Of a DNA stretch of 44,366 nucleotides, positions 23,275-32,602 are shown piece after piece (the stretch's first letter is position 1; each line of letters opens with the position of its first letter). A program made the translations under genes and the position numbers. The notes beneath the pieces were generated by a model. It ran no database searches and was not told the DNA's origin. It was given only the letters and a program-made list of their open reading frames with translations. This DNA is from an uncultured Mediterraneibacter sp. (GTDB lineage: Bacteria > Bacillota > Clostridia > Lachnospirales > Lachnospiraceae), in contig CALWQP010000025.1 of NCBI GenBank assembly GCA_944383695.1, forward strand, positions 1-44,366, written 5' to 3'.

Positions 23275-23802
23275 ATGGAAAAAGAGAGTGGTGTATACAG
23301 AGGAAGATGCTTAAAATATGGGGATAATATTAATACGGACATTATTTCTCCCCCGATGTATATGGAGCTGCCCATAGAGCAGGCCGCCGCATATGCCATG
23401 AGTCCCATTGATCCGGAGTTTGCTTCAAAATGCAGACCGGGGGATATCTTTGTGGCAGAGGAGAATCTGGGCAGCGGATCCAGCCGGGAAACAGCGCCGC
23501 TGGCGCTAAAGGAGCTGGGCATCCGTATTGTTCTGGCAAAATCTTATGCAAGGATATTTTACCGCAACTGCATCAATCTGGGGATTCTTGCCATTGAATG
23601 CAGCCAGACGGACAAAATCGCCTATTTTGACGAGATAGAGATCGACTATAAAAAGGGAGTGATCACGAACAGGAGCAGTCAGGAGACATACAGGTGTCAG
23701 GCGATTCCAAATCATATTGTCGGTCTGACAGAAAAAGGCGGGCTTTTTGCCTGCCTCATGGAAAGGAGAGAGAAGGTAGATGGATCAGATATACATTTAT
23801 GA
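23275..23802 (+). CDS. Aconitase-type hydratase, small subunit (LeuD/DmdB-like)
   Basis: 175 residues with the swivelling-domain signature of LeuD-type subunits: GRCLKYGDNINTDIISPPMY at the N-terminus, the substrate loop GSGSSRETAPLAL, and KSYARIFYRNCINLGILAIE. It assembles with the preceding large subunit into a heteromeric Fe-S hydratase. Substrate choice in this family depends partly on the loop after NTD; here it reads IISPPMYMELP, close to the archaeal-type and DmdB forms. AAGGAGG precedes the ATG, and the end overlaps the lyase gene by 23 bases. Confidence 0.9.
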   Translation: MEKESGVYRGRCLKYGDNINTDIISPPMYMELPIEQAAAYAMSPIDPEFASKCRPGDIFVAEENLGSGSSRETAPLALKELGIRIVLAKSYARIFYRNCINLGILAIECSQTDKIAYFDEIEIDYKKGVITNRSSQETYRCQAIPNHIVGLTEKGGLFACLMERREKVDGSDIHL

Positions 23803-24709
23803 AGTTGGACCAAGGGACGGTTGGCAGAATGTGGCGGAGCTGATTTCCACAGAGGAAAAAAAGAAGATCATTGATGGCCTGGCAGATGCAGGCGTCTCCC
23901 ATATCCAGATCTGCTCCTTTGTTAGTCCCAGGGCGATCCCCCAGATGCGGGATGCCAAAGAGGTAGCAAAGTACTGTGTCAGCCGGTATCCGAATATAGA
24001 TCTGCTGGCGCTGGTGCCGAATCTCCGCGGCGCAAAGGACGCGCAGGAGGCGGAAATCCGGCATCTCTCTTATGTGGTCTCTTTAAGCGAAAGCCACAAT
24101 AAAGCAAACATAAACCGTACAAGGGAGGAGTCGCTGCAAGAACTGGAGAATATCATGGAGGCTTACCCTGATCTTAATATCTGCGTGGATATTGCCACTG
24201 CGTTCGGATGCCCCTTTGAGGGTAAACCGAAAGAAGGAGAACTGGCAAAATTCGCAGAGCAGGTGTATGGGATGGGAATAAGAGAAATCTGCCTGTGCGA
24301 TACCATCGGTGCGGCAAATCCCCGCCAGGTGCGCGAGGAAATCCGCCGTGTGGAAAAAACCTGTCCGGAACTTGAACTCATGGTCCATATCCACGACACA
24401 AGAGGCATGGGACTGGCATGTACGCTGGCGGCGGCTGAAGCCGGGGTCACCAAAGTCCAGTCTACCCTGGGAGGACTGGGCGGATGTCCTTTCGCCCCGG
24501 GGGCATCGGGCAACACAGCGACAGAAGATCTTGTATATATGTTCCAAAATATGGGATATGATACAGGGATCGACTTTGGCAGGCTGCTGAAGCTGTCAAA
24601 ATACCAGAAGTCTGTCATACAGGGGAATTACAGCGGACATCATATGATGATCCAAATGATGCAGGAATATGGAGAGAAGGGGGACGGACAGATATGCACA
24701 GCCAGATGA
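23780..24709 (+). CDS. HMG-CoA lyase-like enzyme (HMGL/DRE-TIM family)
   Basis: 309 residues forming one TIM barrel of the HMGL type. Metal and catalytic positions are readable: EVGPRDGWQN (R12, D13) at the first strand, HIHDTRGMG on the later strand, and the cysteine loop GLGGCPFAPGASGN followed by ATEDLVYM, as in true HMG-CoA lyases. These enzymes cleave 3-hydroxy-3-methyl acyl-CoAs by retro-Claisen reaction. No leucine-degradation genes (carboxylase, acyl-CoA dehydrogenase) are nearby. Citramalyl-CoA and 2,3-dimethylmalyl-CoA have the same tertiary alcohol beta to the thioester, so a role as citramalyl- or dimethylmalyl-CoA lyase is inferred. It overlaps both neighbours. Confidence 0.88.
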   Translation: MDQIYIYEVGPRDGWQNVAELISTEEKKKIIDGLADAGVSHIQICSFVSPRAIPQMRDAKEVAKYCVSRYPNIDLLALVPNLRGAKDAQEAEIRHLSYVVSLSESHNKANINRTREESLQELENIMEAYPDLNICVDIATAFGCPFEGKPKEGELAKFAEQVYGMGIREICLCDTIGAANPRQVREEIRRVEKTCPELELMVHIHDTRGMGLACTLAAAEAGVTKVQSTLGGLGGCPFAPGASGNTATEDLVYMFQNMGYDTGIDFGRLLKLSKYQKSVIQGNYSGHHMMIQMMQEYGEKGDGQICTAR

Positions 24710-25842
24710 ATATGATACGGTGTGCCATTGTGCGAGGTGGCACGAGCAAAGGAATCTTTATCATGGAGAATGAACTCCCAGTGGACCCGAAGGAAAGAGA
24801 CCGTGTGCTCCTCTCTGTTTTCGGAAGCCCGGATATCCGTCAGATTGATGGCCTGGGCGGCGCGGACGTGCTCACCAGCAAACTTGCAATAATCTCTCCG
24901 TGCCGCACAGGCGAGGCGGATGTGGATTATACATTCGGACAGGTCAGCATTGAAAAAGCCTTCATCGACTACGGCGGCAACTGTGGGAATATTTCATCAG
25001 CAGTAGGTGGTTTTGCCATTGACATGGGACTTGTCCGTGCAGTGGAGCCGGTTACAACAGTCAGGATACGCCTGACAAACACGAACCGCATCCTGACGGC
25101 TTCTGTTCCTGTAACCGATGGAAAGGCCGCGGTGGAAGGAGACTATCACATTGATGGAGTCCCCGGTACCGGGGCGAAAATCACTCTGGACTGGTCAGAG
25201 ACAGCGGGCGGTATCACAGGAAATGTCCTGCCAACTCGAAGAGCGCAGGATATCATATCCGCAGACGGCAGAAACTACAGGGTGTCTGTAGTGGACGCGG
25301 GAAATATCGTGGTCTTTGTCCATGCCGGGGAACTGGGGCTTAAAGGGACGGAAACACCGGAACAGATTGAAAGGGACAGCGGGCGAATGCGGCTTATCGA
25401 GCGGATCAGGGGAGAAGTATGCACGAAGATCGGTCTGGTGAAGCGGTGGGAGGATGCACAGAAAGTGACGCCGTTTCAGCCGTTTTTTGTGATTGTCAGC
25501 AAAGAACGCAGCCATGAGTGCTTCAATGGGCGGAAAATAGAAGAGGGAGAAAGCCACATAACCTCCCGGATCGTATTTATGGGACATATGCATAAAGCCT
25601 ACCCTGTCACAGGAACCGTGGCTACTGCAGCTGCGGCGAGGATACCGGGCAGTGTGGTATATGATCTGCTAAGTGATAAGGCACATAATGAGCCTGTGCT
25701 CAAGATCGCCCACCCGTCCGGCATAATAGAGGCGGAAGCCCGGGTGTCTGTGCGGGATGGGAAAATCAGTGTGGAGAAGATTGGAATATACAGGACTGCG
25801 AGAATGATTATGGATGGGTATGCGTATGTAAAGAAATCATAA
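24694..25842 (+). CDS. PrpF family isomerase
   Basis: 382 residues of the PrpF/DUF453 family (two diaminopimelate-epimerase-like halves). Characteristic segments are CAIVRGGTSKGIFI at the start, GLGGADVLTSKLAII, DYGGNCGNISSAVG and PTRRAQDI. PrpF isomerises 2-methylaconitate and the related Mii of Eubacterium barkeri moves the double bond of 3-methylitaconate to dimethylmaleate. In this operon it probably supplies the maleate-type substrate for the LeuCD-like hydratase, for example itaconate to citraconate or methylitaconate to dimethylmaleate. It starts within the lyase gene (16-bp overlap). The next promoter, that of clpB, begins 16 bp after its stop. Confidence 0.9.
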   Translation: MHSQMNMIRCAIVRGGTSKGIFIMENELPVDPKERDRVLLSVFGSPDIRQIDGLGGADVLTSKLAIISPCRTGEADVDYTFGQVSIEKAFIDYGGNCGNISSAVGGFAIDMGLVRAVEPVTTVRIRLTNTNRILTASVPVTDGKAAVEGDYHIDGVPGTGAKITLDWSETAGGITGNVLPTRRAQDIISADGRNYRVSVVDAGNIVVFVHAGELGLKGTETPEQIERDSGRMRLIERIRGEVCTKIGLVKRWEDAQKVTPFQPFFVIVSKERSHECFNGRKIEEGESHITSRIVFMGHMHKAYPVTGTVATAAAARIPGSVVYDLLSDKAHNEPVLKIAHPSGIIEAEARVSVRDGKISVEKIGIYRTARMIMDGYAYVKKS

Positions 25843-25843
25843 A

Positions 25844-25886
25844 TTAGCACTCGATACTTGACATGGCTAACAACTCTTGCTATATT
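25844..25886 (+). promoter_or_regulatory. clpB promoter with CIRCE-like HrcA site
   Basis: TTGACA (25858-25863), a 17-bp spacer and TATATT (25881-25886) form a strong sigma-A promoter. TTAGCACTC at 25844-25852 is a perfect left CIRCE arm; after exactly 9 bases CATGGCTAA (25862-25870) matches 6 of 9 of the right arm GAGTGCTAA. The element overlaps the -35 box, so HrcA repression with heat-shock release is likely, though the right arm is degenerate. Confidence 0.7.
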
Positions 25887-25921
25887 ACTAATAGAACACT
25901 GATATGAAGGAGGGAATAGCC

Positions 25922-28525
25922 ATGAATATTAATAAATTTACACAGAATTCATTACAGGCTGTCCAGAACTGTGAGAAGATCGCCGCGGACAACGGGAATC
26001 AGGAACTGGCGCAGGAGCATCTGCTCTACGCCCTGCTCACACAGGATGACAGTCTGATTTTAAAATTACTTGAAAAGATGAGCATCCAGGGTCAGCTCTT
26101 TGTCAACAGAGTACAGCAGGCAATTGATAAGCGCCCAAAGGTCCAGGGTGGTCAGGCTTATGTGGGACAGGAGCTCAACAACGTCCTCATCCATGCGGAG
26201 GATGAGGCGAAGCAGATGGGAGACGAGTATGTGTCCGTGGAGCATCTGTTCCTTGCCCTGTTAAAATATGCAAGTAAAGATATGAAGCAGATTTTCCGGG
26301 AGTTCGGCATCAGCCGGGAGGGATTCCTTCATGCGCTGTCGACTGTCAGGGGTAATCAGAGAGTGACCAGCGACAATCCGGAAGCGACCTATGATACGCT
26401 GAATAAATATGGCCAGGACCTTGTGGAGCGGGCGAGAGACCAGAAGCTCGACCCGGTCATCGGACGTGACGAGGAAATCCGCAATGTAATCCGTATCCTT
26501 TCCCGTAAGACAAAGAACAACCCGGTGCTCATCGGTGAGCCCGGCGTCGGCAAGACAGCGGTCGTGGAAGGTCTGGCGCAGAGGATTGTCAGCGGGGACG
26601 TGCCGGAAGGGCTGAAGGAGAAAACCATCTTTTCCCTCGATATGGGTGCTCTTGTGGCGGGCGCAAAATACCGCGGCGAGTTTGAAGAGCGTCTGAAAGC
26701 GGTCCTTGAAGAAGTAAAGAACAGCGACGGAAGGATCATCCTGTTTATTGATGAGCTGCATACCATTGTGGGAGCCGGAAAGACCGACGGCGCCATGGAT
26801 GCGGGAAATATGTTAAAGCCTATGCTGGCAAGGGGCGAGCTGCACTGTATCGGAGCTACTACGCTTGACGAATACCGCCAGTATATTGAGAAAGACGCTG
26901 CGCTGGAGAGGCGTTTCCAGCCGGTCATGGTAGATGAGCCCACAGTGGAAGACGCTATTTCGATTTTGAGAGGGCTGAAAGAGCGGTATGAAGTGTTCCA
27001 CGGCGTGAAGATCACGGACGGCGCCCTGGTGGCGGCTGCGACATTGTCCAACCGTTATATTTCGGACCGTTTTCTTCCGGATAAGGCGATCGACCTGGTA
27101 GACGAGGCGTGCGCCCTGATCAAGACGGAGCTGGATTCCATGCCGACAGAGCTTGACGAGCTGAGGCGGCGCGTGATGCAGCTTGAGATCGAAGAAGAGG
27201 CGTTAAAGAAAGAAGACGACCGCCTGAGCCGGGAGAGGCTGGAGCATCTCCAGGAAGAGCTTGCCGGGCTGAAAGAAGAGTATGCGGGCAAGAAAGTGCA
27301 GTGGGAGAATGAAAAGACCTCTGTGGAACGTGTCCAGAAAATCCGTGAAGAGATTGAGCAGGTCAACAAGGATATCCAGAAAGCGCAGAGGGAGTATGAC
27401 CTGAACAGGGCAGCGGAACTCCAGTATGGAAGGCTGCCGCAGTTACAGAAACAGCTTGAAGAAGAGGAAGAGAAGGTAAAGGCAAAAGACCTGTCCCTTG
27501 TCCACGAGGCTGTGACGGACGAGGAGATTGCCCGCATCGTGTCCCGCTGGACCGGTATCCCTGTGGCAAAACTAAACGAGACCGAGAGGAATAAGACCCT
27601 CCATCTGGCGGATGAACTGCATAAGAGGGTGGTCGGACAGGATGAAGGCGTGGAGCTTGTGACTGAGGCGATCATCCGGTCAAAAGCAGGTATCAAAGAC
27701 CCCAGCAAGCCCATTGGTTCCTTCCTCTTCCTTGGGCCGACCGGCGTGGGTAAGACGGAGCTTGCCAAAGCTCTTGCTCAGAGCCTGTTTGACGATGAGA
27801 ACAACATGGTGCGCATCGACATGAGCGAGTACATGGAGAAATATTCTGTGTCCAGACTGATCGGAGCGCCTCCGGGATATGTAGGGTACGATGAGGGCGG
27901 CCAGCTTACTGAGGCGGTCAGAAGGAAGCCGTACTCTGTAGTACTGTTCGATGAGATAGAGAAAGCGCACCCGGATGTGTTTAACGTACTTCTCCAGGTG
28001 TTGGATGATGGGCGTATCACGGATTCCCAGGGACGCACCGTGGACTTTAAGAATACTATCCTCATCATGACGAGCAATATTGGGGCGAACTACCTGCTGG
28101 AAGGCATCCGTGACGATGGCTCTATCGATGAGAAATGCCAGGAGCTGACCATGAATGACCTGAAAGCACATTTCAGACCGGAGTTTTTGAACCGGCTGGA
28201 TGAAATAATTATGTTCAGGCCATTGACGAAACAGAATATCCGTGCCATTATTGATTTATTGATAGCAGATGTGAACCGGCGTCTTGAGGAGAAGGAACTG
28301 AAGATCGAACTGACGGAAGCTGCGAAGGATTTCGTAGTGGAAGGCGGGTATGATCCCATGTACGGCGCAAGACCGCTGAAGAGATATCTGCAGAAGAATG
28401 TGGAGACACTTGCCGCAAGGCTGATCCTTGCCGGAAATGTAGGCAGGGAGGACACCATCCTGCTCGACGTAAAAGACGGCAGGCTGGCTGCAGATGTCAA
28501 GGGCCAGCTTACCGCTTCAAATTAA
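25922..28525 (+). CDS. clpB: ATP-dependent disaggregase ClpB
   Basis: 867 residues. The N-domain ([20 protein letters not shown]) is followed by AAA-1 with Walker [10 protein letters not shown] and Walker B ILFIDELH, a full-length coiled-coil M domain at about 400-520 (rich in E, K, L), and AAA-2 with GPTGVGKTE and [11 protein letters not shown]. The complete M domain separates ClpB from ClpC/ClpA. It works with DnaK to dissolve protein aggregates after heat stress. The start at 25922 follows AAGGAGGG; the upstream ATG at 25904 overlaps that ribosome site. It has its own CIRCE-like heat-shock promoter. Confidence 0.97.
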   Translation: MNINKFTQNSLQAVQNCEKIAADNGNQELAQEHLLYALLTQDDSLILKLLEKMSIQGQLFVNRVQQAIDKRPKVQGGQAYVGQELNNVLIHAEDEAKQMGDEYVSVEHLFLALLKYASKDMKQIFREFGISREGFLHALSTVRGNQRVTSDNPEATYDTLNKYGQDLVERARDQKLDPVIGRDEEIRNVIRILSRKTKNNPVLIGEPGVGKTAVVEGLAQRIVSGDVPEGLKEKTIFSLDMGALVAGAKYRGEFEERLKAVLEEVKNSDGRIILFIDELHTIVGAGKTDGAMDAGNMLKPMLARGELHCIGATTLDEYRQYIEKDAALERRFQPVMVDEPTVEDAISILRGLKERYEVFHGVKITDGALVAAATLSNRYISDRFLPDKAIDLVDEACALIKTELDSMPTELDELRRRVMQLEIEEEALKKEDDRLSRERLEHLQEELAGLKEEYAGKKVQWENEKTSVERVQKIREEIEQVNKDIQKAQREYDLNRAAELQYGRLPQLQKQLEEEEEKVKAKDLSLVHEAVTDEEIARIVSRWTGIPVAKLNETERNKTLHLADELHKRVVGQDEGVELVTEAIIRSKAGIKDPSKPIGSFLFLGPTGVGKTELAKALAQSLFDDENNMVRIDMSEYMEKYSVSRLIGAPPGYVGYDEGGQLTEAVRRKPYSVVLFDEIEKAHPDVFNVLLQVLDDGRITDSQGRTVDFKNTILIMTSNIGANYLLEGIRDDGSIDEKCQELTMNDLKAHFRPEFLNRLDEIIMFRPLTKQNIRAIIDLLIADVNRRLEEKELKIELTEAAKDFVVEGGYDPMYGARPLKRYLQKNVETLAARLILAGNVGREDTILLDVKDGRLAADVKGQLTASN

Positions 28526-28575
28526 GAGCCCTGTGCCCGGCGGCAGTGTGATGGTTCAGCAGTGCGAAAGGACGG

Positions 28576-29892
28576 ATGTGTCAGATGGCACCCATTATCT
28601 TTCATATTGATGTGAATTCAGCTTATTTGAGCTGGACGGCAGTGGAACAGCTGAAGAACGGAGCCAAAGTGGATGTGCGCGAGATACCGGCCATTATCGG
28701 CGGAGACCAGAAGTCCCGCCATGGCGTGGTGCTCGCCAAATCCCCTGCGGCTAAAAAATATGGCATCCGCACAGGGGAACCTGTTGCGAATGCCTTTCGT
28801 AAGTGCCCGAATCTTGCCATGTATCCCCCGGATCATAAGATGTACCGGGAGAAGAGCAGGAGGCTCATGGAATATCTTCGGACATTTACGAAAGAAATCG
28901 AACAGGTCAGCGTGGATGAGTGCTATATGGATTTTACATCCATTGCGGACAGATACCATTCTCCGGTGGATGGGGCGCTGGAAATCAAGGATGGGATAAA
29001 AGAGCGGTTCGGGTTTACGGTAAATATCGGCATCTCCACCAACAAACTGCTGGCAAAGATGGCGTCGGATTTCCAGAAGCCGGACCGGATCCACACCCTT
29101 TTTCCTGAGGAGATACAAGTGAAGATGTGGCCACTGCCCATCGGAGAGCTGTACATGGCAGGGCGGTCCAGCGTGGAGACGTTGAAAAAGCTGGAGATCA
29201 ACACCATCGGCGACCTTGCCCAGGCTGACCCGAAGCTGATCGTGCTCCATCTGAAAAGCCATGGGAAAATGCTGTGGGAGTTTGCCAACGGCAGAGGCAC
29301 GGATGTGATCCAGGCAGAGCCGGAAGAGGCAAAAGGGATTGGGAATTCCATGACACTCAGGGAGGACGCAGAGACAGAGCAAGAGGTATATGCTGTTTTT
29401 GAGGAGCTGGCGCAGAGTGTAGGAAGACGGCTAAAAAAGGCGGGGAAGAAAGCAGGTATGGTGAGTATGGAGATTAAATACCATGATTTCCGCACTGTTT
29501 CCCATCAGATGCAGCTCGAAAAGCCGTCCAATGCCCCAAAGCTGCTGCAGGAGACTGCGTACAGCCTGTTTCTCGAGACGTGGAGCGGAGAGCCGGTGCG
29601 GCTGCTGGGAATACGGACGTCAAAGCTGGCGGATGAGTCTGAGCCGGAGCAGCTTTCCATTTTTGACCTGAAGCCGCCCAAAGAGCCGGATGAAAAGCAT
29701 AAGCGCCTGAAAAAGGCGATGGACGAGCTGAACGCCCGGTTCGGCGAGGGCGCGGTGGTGAAGGCGAGCCGGATGAAAAAGGGTGAGCCCGCCCCCGGAA
29801 AGCGAAGCCGGGAGACAGGGCATAAGCTGGGATCTGTGCAGAAGAATAAGGAAGCGAAGGAGAAAGGGATGGATGAAGGAGAAAAACTATAA
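28576..29892 (+). CDS. dinB: Y-family DNA polymerase (DinB/Pol IV-like)
   Basis: 438 residues of the Y-family. Palm motifs are FHIDVNSAYLSW at the N-terminus and SVDECYMDF; the finger/thumb region includes NIGISTNKLLAKMASDFQKP and a helix-hairpin-helix near ELYMAGRSSVETLKKLEI. Against E. coli Pol IV (DMDCFFA) the second acidic residue of the first motif is Asn and the steric-gate position is Tyr, as in many clostridial DinB proteins. A beta-clamp motif QLSIF is seen at 359-363, followed by a basic tail. It performs translesion synthesis. The exact start (28576 or 28585) is unsure. No LexA-like box was seen upstream. Confidence 0.93.
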   Translation: MCQMAPIIFHIDVNSAYLSWTAVEQLKNGAKVDVREIPAIIGGDQKSRHGVVLAKSPAAKKYGIRTGEPVANAFRKCPNLAMYPPDHKMYREKSRRLMEYLRTFTKEIEQVSVDECYMDFTSIADRYHSPVDGALEIKDGIKERFGFTVNIGISTNKLLAKMASDFQKPDRIHTLFPEEIQVKMWPLPIGELYMAGRSSVETLKKLEINTIGDLAQADPKLIVLHLKSHGKMLWEFANGRGTDVIQAEPEEAKGIGNSMTLREDAETEQEVYAVFEELAQSVGRRLKKAGKKAGMVSMEIKYHDFRTVSHQMQLEKPSNAPKLLQETAYSLFLETWSGEPVRLLGIRTSKLADESEPEQLSIFDLKPPKEPDEKHKRLKKAMDELNARFGEGAVVKASRMKKGEPAPGKRSRETGHKLGSVQKNKEAKEKGMDEGEKL

Positions 29893-30886
29893 TCTGGAAC
29901 TGGTTCGGATGGTGTCGTTTGTCCTTGTCATCGTTATTCACGTGACGAATTATTTTTGCCGGGCATATGGAGAAATCTCCCGGGGAGAGTATCTGTTCTC
30001 ACTCGTCCTGGACACGGCGGCAAGAGTCAGCGTCCCTTGTTTCTTCATGATATCGGGAGCGCTTCTGCTGGGGCGAGATGAACCCCTCCAAAAGCATGCC
30101 CGCAGGCTGTTCCGCTTCCTGAGCGTACTGATTGTCTGGAGCGTGGTTTATTATTTTTGGAATACATACTATATGGGAACGAGTTATGACTTAAAGGAAA
30201 TCTTTTCCGTGCCCGTGGAGCAGCATCTGTGGTATCTTTATGCGATGATTCCCATATATCTGGTCCTGCCGTTTTTCCAGATATTGTGCAGGGGTATGAG
30301 CATGAAGCTGGAGAAGGTGTTTTTGGCGGTAACGACATCCGCAGTGCTCATAAACTATCTGCTTGGCCTTGGGGGTCAGGAACTGTATTACGACGTGCCG
30401 CTGGTCGGCGACAGATGCTACGTATATTACATGTTTATGGGGTATTATCTCTATAAATACCGGAGACACATCCCTCTTGGACAGAAGCCGGTCCTTGCCG
30501 TCTGCCTGCTGAGTCTGGCGGCGGATGTGGGAATCACGCTGGGAGTGACTGTAAGCCAGGGAGACCATTATGAGGGGGCTCTCACATATGAAACCCTTTT
30601 TATCATACTGGCTTCGGTGACATTTTTCCTGTTTATGCTCCGGCTGGGGAATGGGCGTATCCGTTTTGGAGAGCGGGCGCGGAAGGTGATTGGACTGTTC
30701 TGCGCATGTTCGTTTGGGATTTATCTCATACATATCCTGTTTCTGGATTGTTATAAAAAATATGTGGAAGCGGCGGACCTGTCCGCATGGATCGCGGTGC
30801 CTGTGCTGACGGTGGGGATCGCAGGACTGTCTTTTGCCTTTGTGTGGGTGATGAGACGGTTTGTGCTTGGGAGAAAGATAACTTAA
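29873..30886 (+). CDS. Acyltransferase 3 family membrane protein
   Basis: 337 residues with about ten transmembrane segments. The N-terminus (LELVRMVSFVLVIVIHVTNY) contains the conserved Arg and His of the acyltransferase-3 family, and SVPCFFMISGALLLGRDE is its second diagnostic block. Such proteins O-acetylate or succinylate surface sugars and peptidoglycan. The ATG at 29873 lies 11 bases after GAAGGAG within the end of dinB, overlapping it by 20 bases. An ORF extension to 29783 would be entirely inside dinB and is unlikely. The target polymer is not indicated by context; the next gene is a lysozyme. Confidence 0.88.
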   Translation: MKEKNYNLELVRMVSFVLVIVIHVTNYFCRAYGEISRGEYLFSLVLDTAARVSVPCFFMISGALLLGRDEPLQKHARRLFRFLSVLIVWSVVYYFWNTYYMGTSYDLKEIFSVPVEQHLWYLYAMIPIYLVLPFFQILCRGMSMKLEKVFLAVTTSAVLINYLLGLGGQELYYDVPLVGDRCYVYYMFMGYYLYKYRRHIPLGQKPVLAVCLLSLAADVGITLGVTVSQGDHYEGALTYETLFIILASVTFFLFMLRLGNGRIRFGERARKVIGLFCACSFGIYLIHILFLDCYKKYVEAADLSAWIAVPVLTVGIAGLSFAFVWVMRRFVLGRKIT

Positions 30887-30985
30887 GAAAGAAAAATCAC
30901 AGACAAGGAAGAAAAATTCCAGAAAAGATAATATGTAACAGAAAATAATATAAAAGAGAACATAATCATGGAGGACAGGAGCACT

Positions 30986-31924
30986 ATGGCAGTATTGAGA
31001 GTGATCGACGCATCATCCCACCAGGGGAGCATGGACCAGGCCGCAATGGATTTTGACGCGCTTATCGTAAAAGCAACAGAGGGCACATCCTATGTCAACC
31101 CATACTGTGACGGAGAGTTTCAGAAGGCGCTGGCGCTTGGGAAGAAGCTGGGCGTGTACCATTTCGCGCGCAATGTCAGCGGAAACAGCGCCCAGGCAGA
31201 AGCGGATTTCTTTATACAGAATACGCGGCAGTACATAGGGAAAGCCATCCCAGTCCTGGACTGGGAGGACACGGATCCGTCTGACGTGGCCTGGGCGCTT
31301 GGCTGGCTGCAGAGAGTGGAAAAGGCATACGGCTGTAAGCCTCTTATTTATATGTCTGAGTCCGTTGTGAACCGCTATGACTGGTCAGAGGCAGCGGCAG
31401 GGGGCTATGGTCTGTGGTGCGCAAAATATACGGACTATATTCCTGACTATAACTGGGATATGGCAGGCGCGGGACCGGCTCCCGCTGTGAAATGGTGGTC
31501 TGTGACCGCGCTGTGGCAGTGGACGTCTGTCGGGCGTCTGGATGGGCATGAGGGCAATCTGGACTGCTCTGTGTTCTACGGAGACCGCGGGGCATGGGAT
31601 AAATATGTGGGAGGCATCGATACCATGCAGGCAGTTGATACCGTTCAAGAAGCTCCGCCAGCATTTGGCAGAGTGCCGTTGGAATCCACGCTTAAGCTGG
31701 CGGAAGCGGTCATGAGGGGTGTGTATGGAAATGGGGATGAGCGCAGAACAGCGCTGGGCTCCAGATACAGCGAAGTGCAGGACATGATCGACCACATTGC
31801 GTCCGCATCTGTGGATACATTGGTAAATGAGACGCTGGCAGGGAAGTATGGGAACGGAGAGACGAGGAAGACCGTGCTGGGCGCAAGATATGCCGCGGTG
31901 CAGGAACAGATCAACAATCAGTAG
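30986..31924 (+). CDS. GH25 lysozyme with two Cpl-7 type wall-binding repeats
   Basis: 312 residues. The N-terminal ~210 are a GH25 (Chalaropsis-type) muramidase: VIDASSHQGSMD at strand 1, ALIVKATEGTSYVNPY, and the catalytic pair region PVLDWEDTD. The C-terminal part carries two Cpl-7 (CW_7) repeats, LAEAVMRGVYGNGDERRTAL and LVNETLAGKYGNGETRKTVL, which bind the peptide stem or disaccharide of the wall. There is no signal peptide, as in phage endolysins, yet no phage genes are close. ATG at 30986 is chosen for GGAGG upstream; an ATG at 30968 is possible. It could be a domesticated endolysin released by lysis or exported by an unknown route. Confidence 0.9.
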   Translation: MAVLRVIDASSHQGSMDQAAMDFDALIVKATEGTSYVNPYCDGEFQKALALGKKLGVYHFARNVSGNSAQAEADFFIQNTRQYIGKAIPVLDWEDTDPSDVAWALGWLQRVEKAYGCKPLIYMSESVVNRYDWSEAAAGGYGLWCAKYTDYIPDYNWDMAGAGPAPAVKWWSVTALWQWTSVGRLDGHEGNLDCSVFYGDRGAWDKYVGGIDTMQAVDTVQEAPPAFGRVPLESTLKLAEAVMRGVYGNGDERRTALGSRYSEVQDMIDHIASASVDTLVNETLAGKYGNGETRKTVLGARYAAVQEQINNQ

Positions 31925-32069
31925 GCCGGAAGGGAAGAGCCGCGCGGTCCGGCCGGCGCTGCCTATGTCTTACGGCCCGGCAAATCTTTAGAATTTCTTT
32001 ATAATCTTATATCAGCCTCCTTAAGATTTACAAGTTATCCTGTGAACAGTAAAAGGGGGCTGTTTTTTT

Positions 32070-32579
32070 ATGAATATCCAGGATCTTACCAATTATTTTA
32101 TACAGTATGGTGCTTTTTTTATTTATCTCATCGTACTTTTGGAGTATCTGAACCTGCCGGGATTTCCCGCAGGGGTCATCATGCCGCTCTCAGGCATATG
32201 GGCTGCTCAGGGAGAGATTAGTTTTCCCATGGTGATGGTGCTGACCGTCTCAGCAGGTCTTACGGGAAGCTGGGCGTTATATCTGCTGGGCAGATACGGT
32301 GGCGGCAAGGTGATGTCAGTTTATCTGAAAAAATTTCCGAAACACAAGTCTGTCATCGAGGACAAGATGGAGTTTTTAAGGCAGAAGGGCTGTGCGGGGG
32401 TGTTTGTGAGCAAGCTGCTCCCCATGGTGAGGACGCTGATCTCGATCCCGGCGGGAATGGTCAGGATGAATTTTACAAAGTATACGCTTAGCTCGCTGGG
32501 AGGGATATTTCTCTGGAATCTGGCTTTTGTGGGGGCAGGATATTTCTTTGGCGACGCGGCGATCGAGTTCTTTACATAG
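32070..32579 (+). CDS. DedA family membrane protein
   Basis: 169 residues with four or five hydrophobic segments and the DedA/VTT pattern: GFPAGVIMPLSGIWAAQGEI, SAGLTGSWALYLLGRYGGGK, and LLPMVRTLISIPAGMVRM with the conserved Arg and Pro. DedA proteins take part in lipid-carrier or phospholipid flipping and envelope homeostasis. It is shorter than most DedA proteins (~200). AAAAGGGGG precedes the ATG. It is followed after 23 bp by a lipid-type glycosyltransferase. The 145-bp gap upstream contains a TATAAT at 32000-32005 without a recognisable -35, and a short GGCCGGA/TCCGGCC hairpin just after the lysozyme stop. Confidence 0.9.
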   Translation: MNIQDLTNYFIQYGAFFIYLIVLLEYLNLPGFPAGVIMPLSGIWAAQGEISFPMVMVLTVSAGLTGSWALYLLGRYGGGKVMSVYLKKFPKHKSVIEDKMEFLRQKGCAGVFVSKLLPMVRTLISIPAGMVRMNFTKYTLSSLGGIFLWNLAFVGAGYFFGDAAIEFFT

Positions 32580-32602
32580 ATGATGCGAAGGAGGCAAGGG
32601 GT

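Noticed and set aside
22009-23802. Leucine biosynthesis leuCD
   Set aside because: leuA and leuB are absent and the pair is embedded between a CoA-transferase and a lyase. It cannot be excluded without seeing the rest of the genome.
23780-24709. Leucine-degradation HMG-CoA lyase
   Set aside because: No methylcrotonyl-CoA carboxylase, isovaleryl-CoA dehydrogenase or related genes are nearby; operon context favours another 3-hydroxy-3-methyl acyl-CoA substrate.
26389-27768. Long minus-strand frames within clpB
   Set aside because: Ser-rich products typical of the reverse strand of Glu/Lys-rich genes; clpB is complete and unambiguous on the plus strand.
30986-31924. Evidence for a prophage around the lysozyme
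   Set aside because: No holin, structural, integrase or repressor genes are found on either side; only the lysozyme itself looks phage-like.
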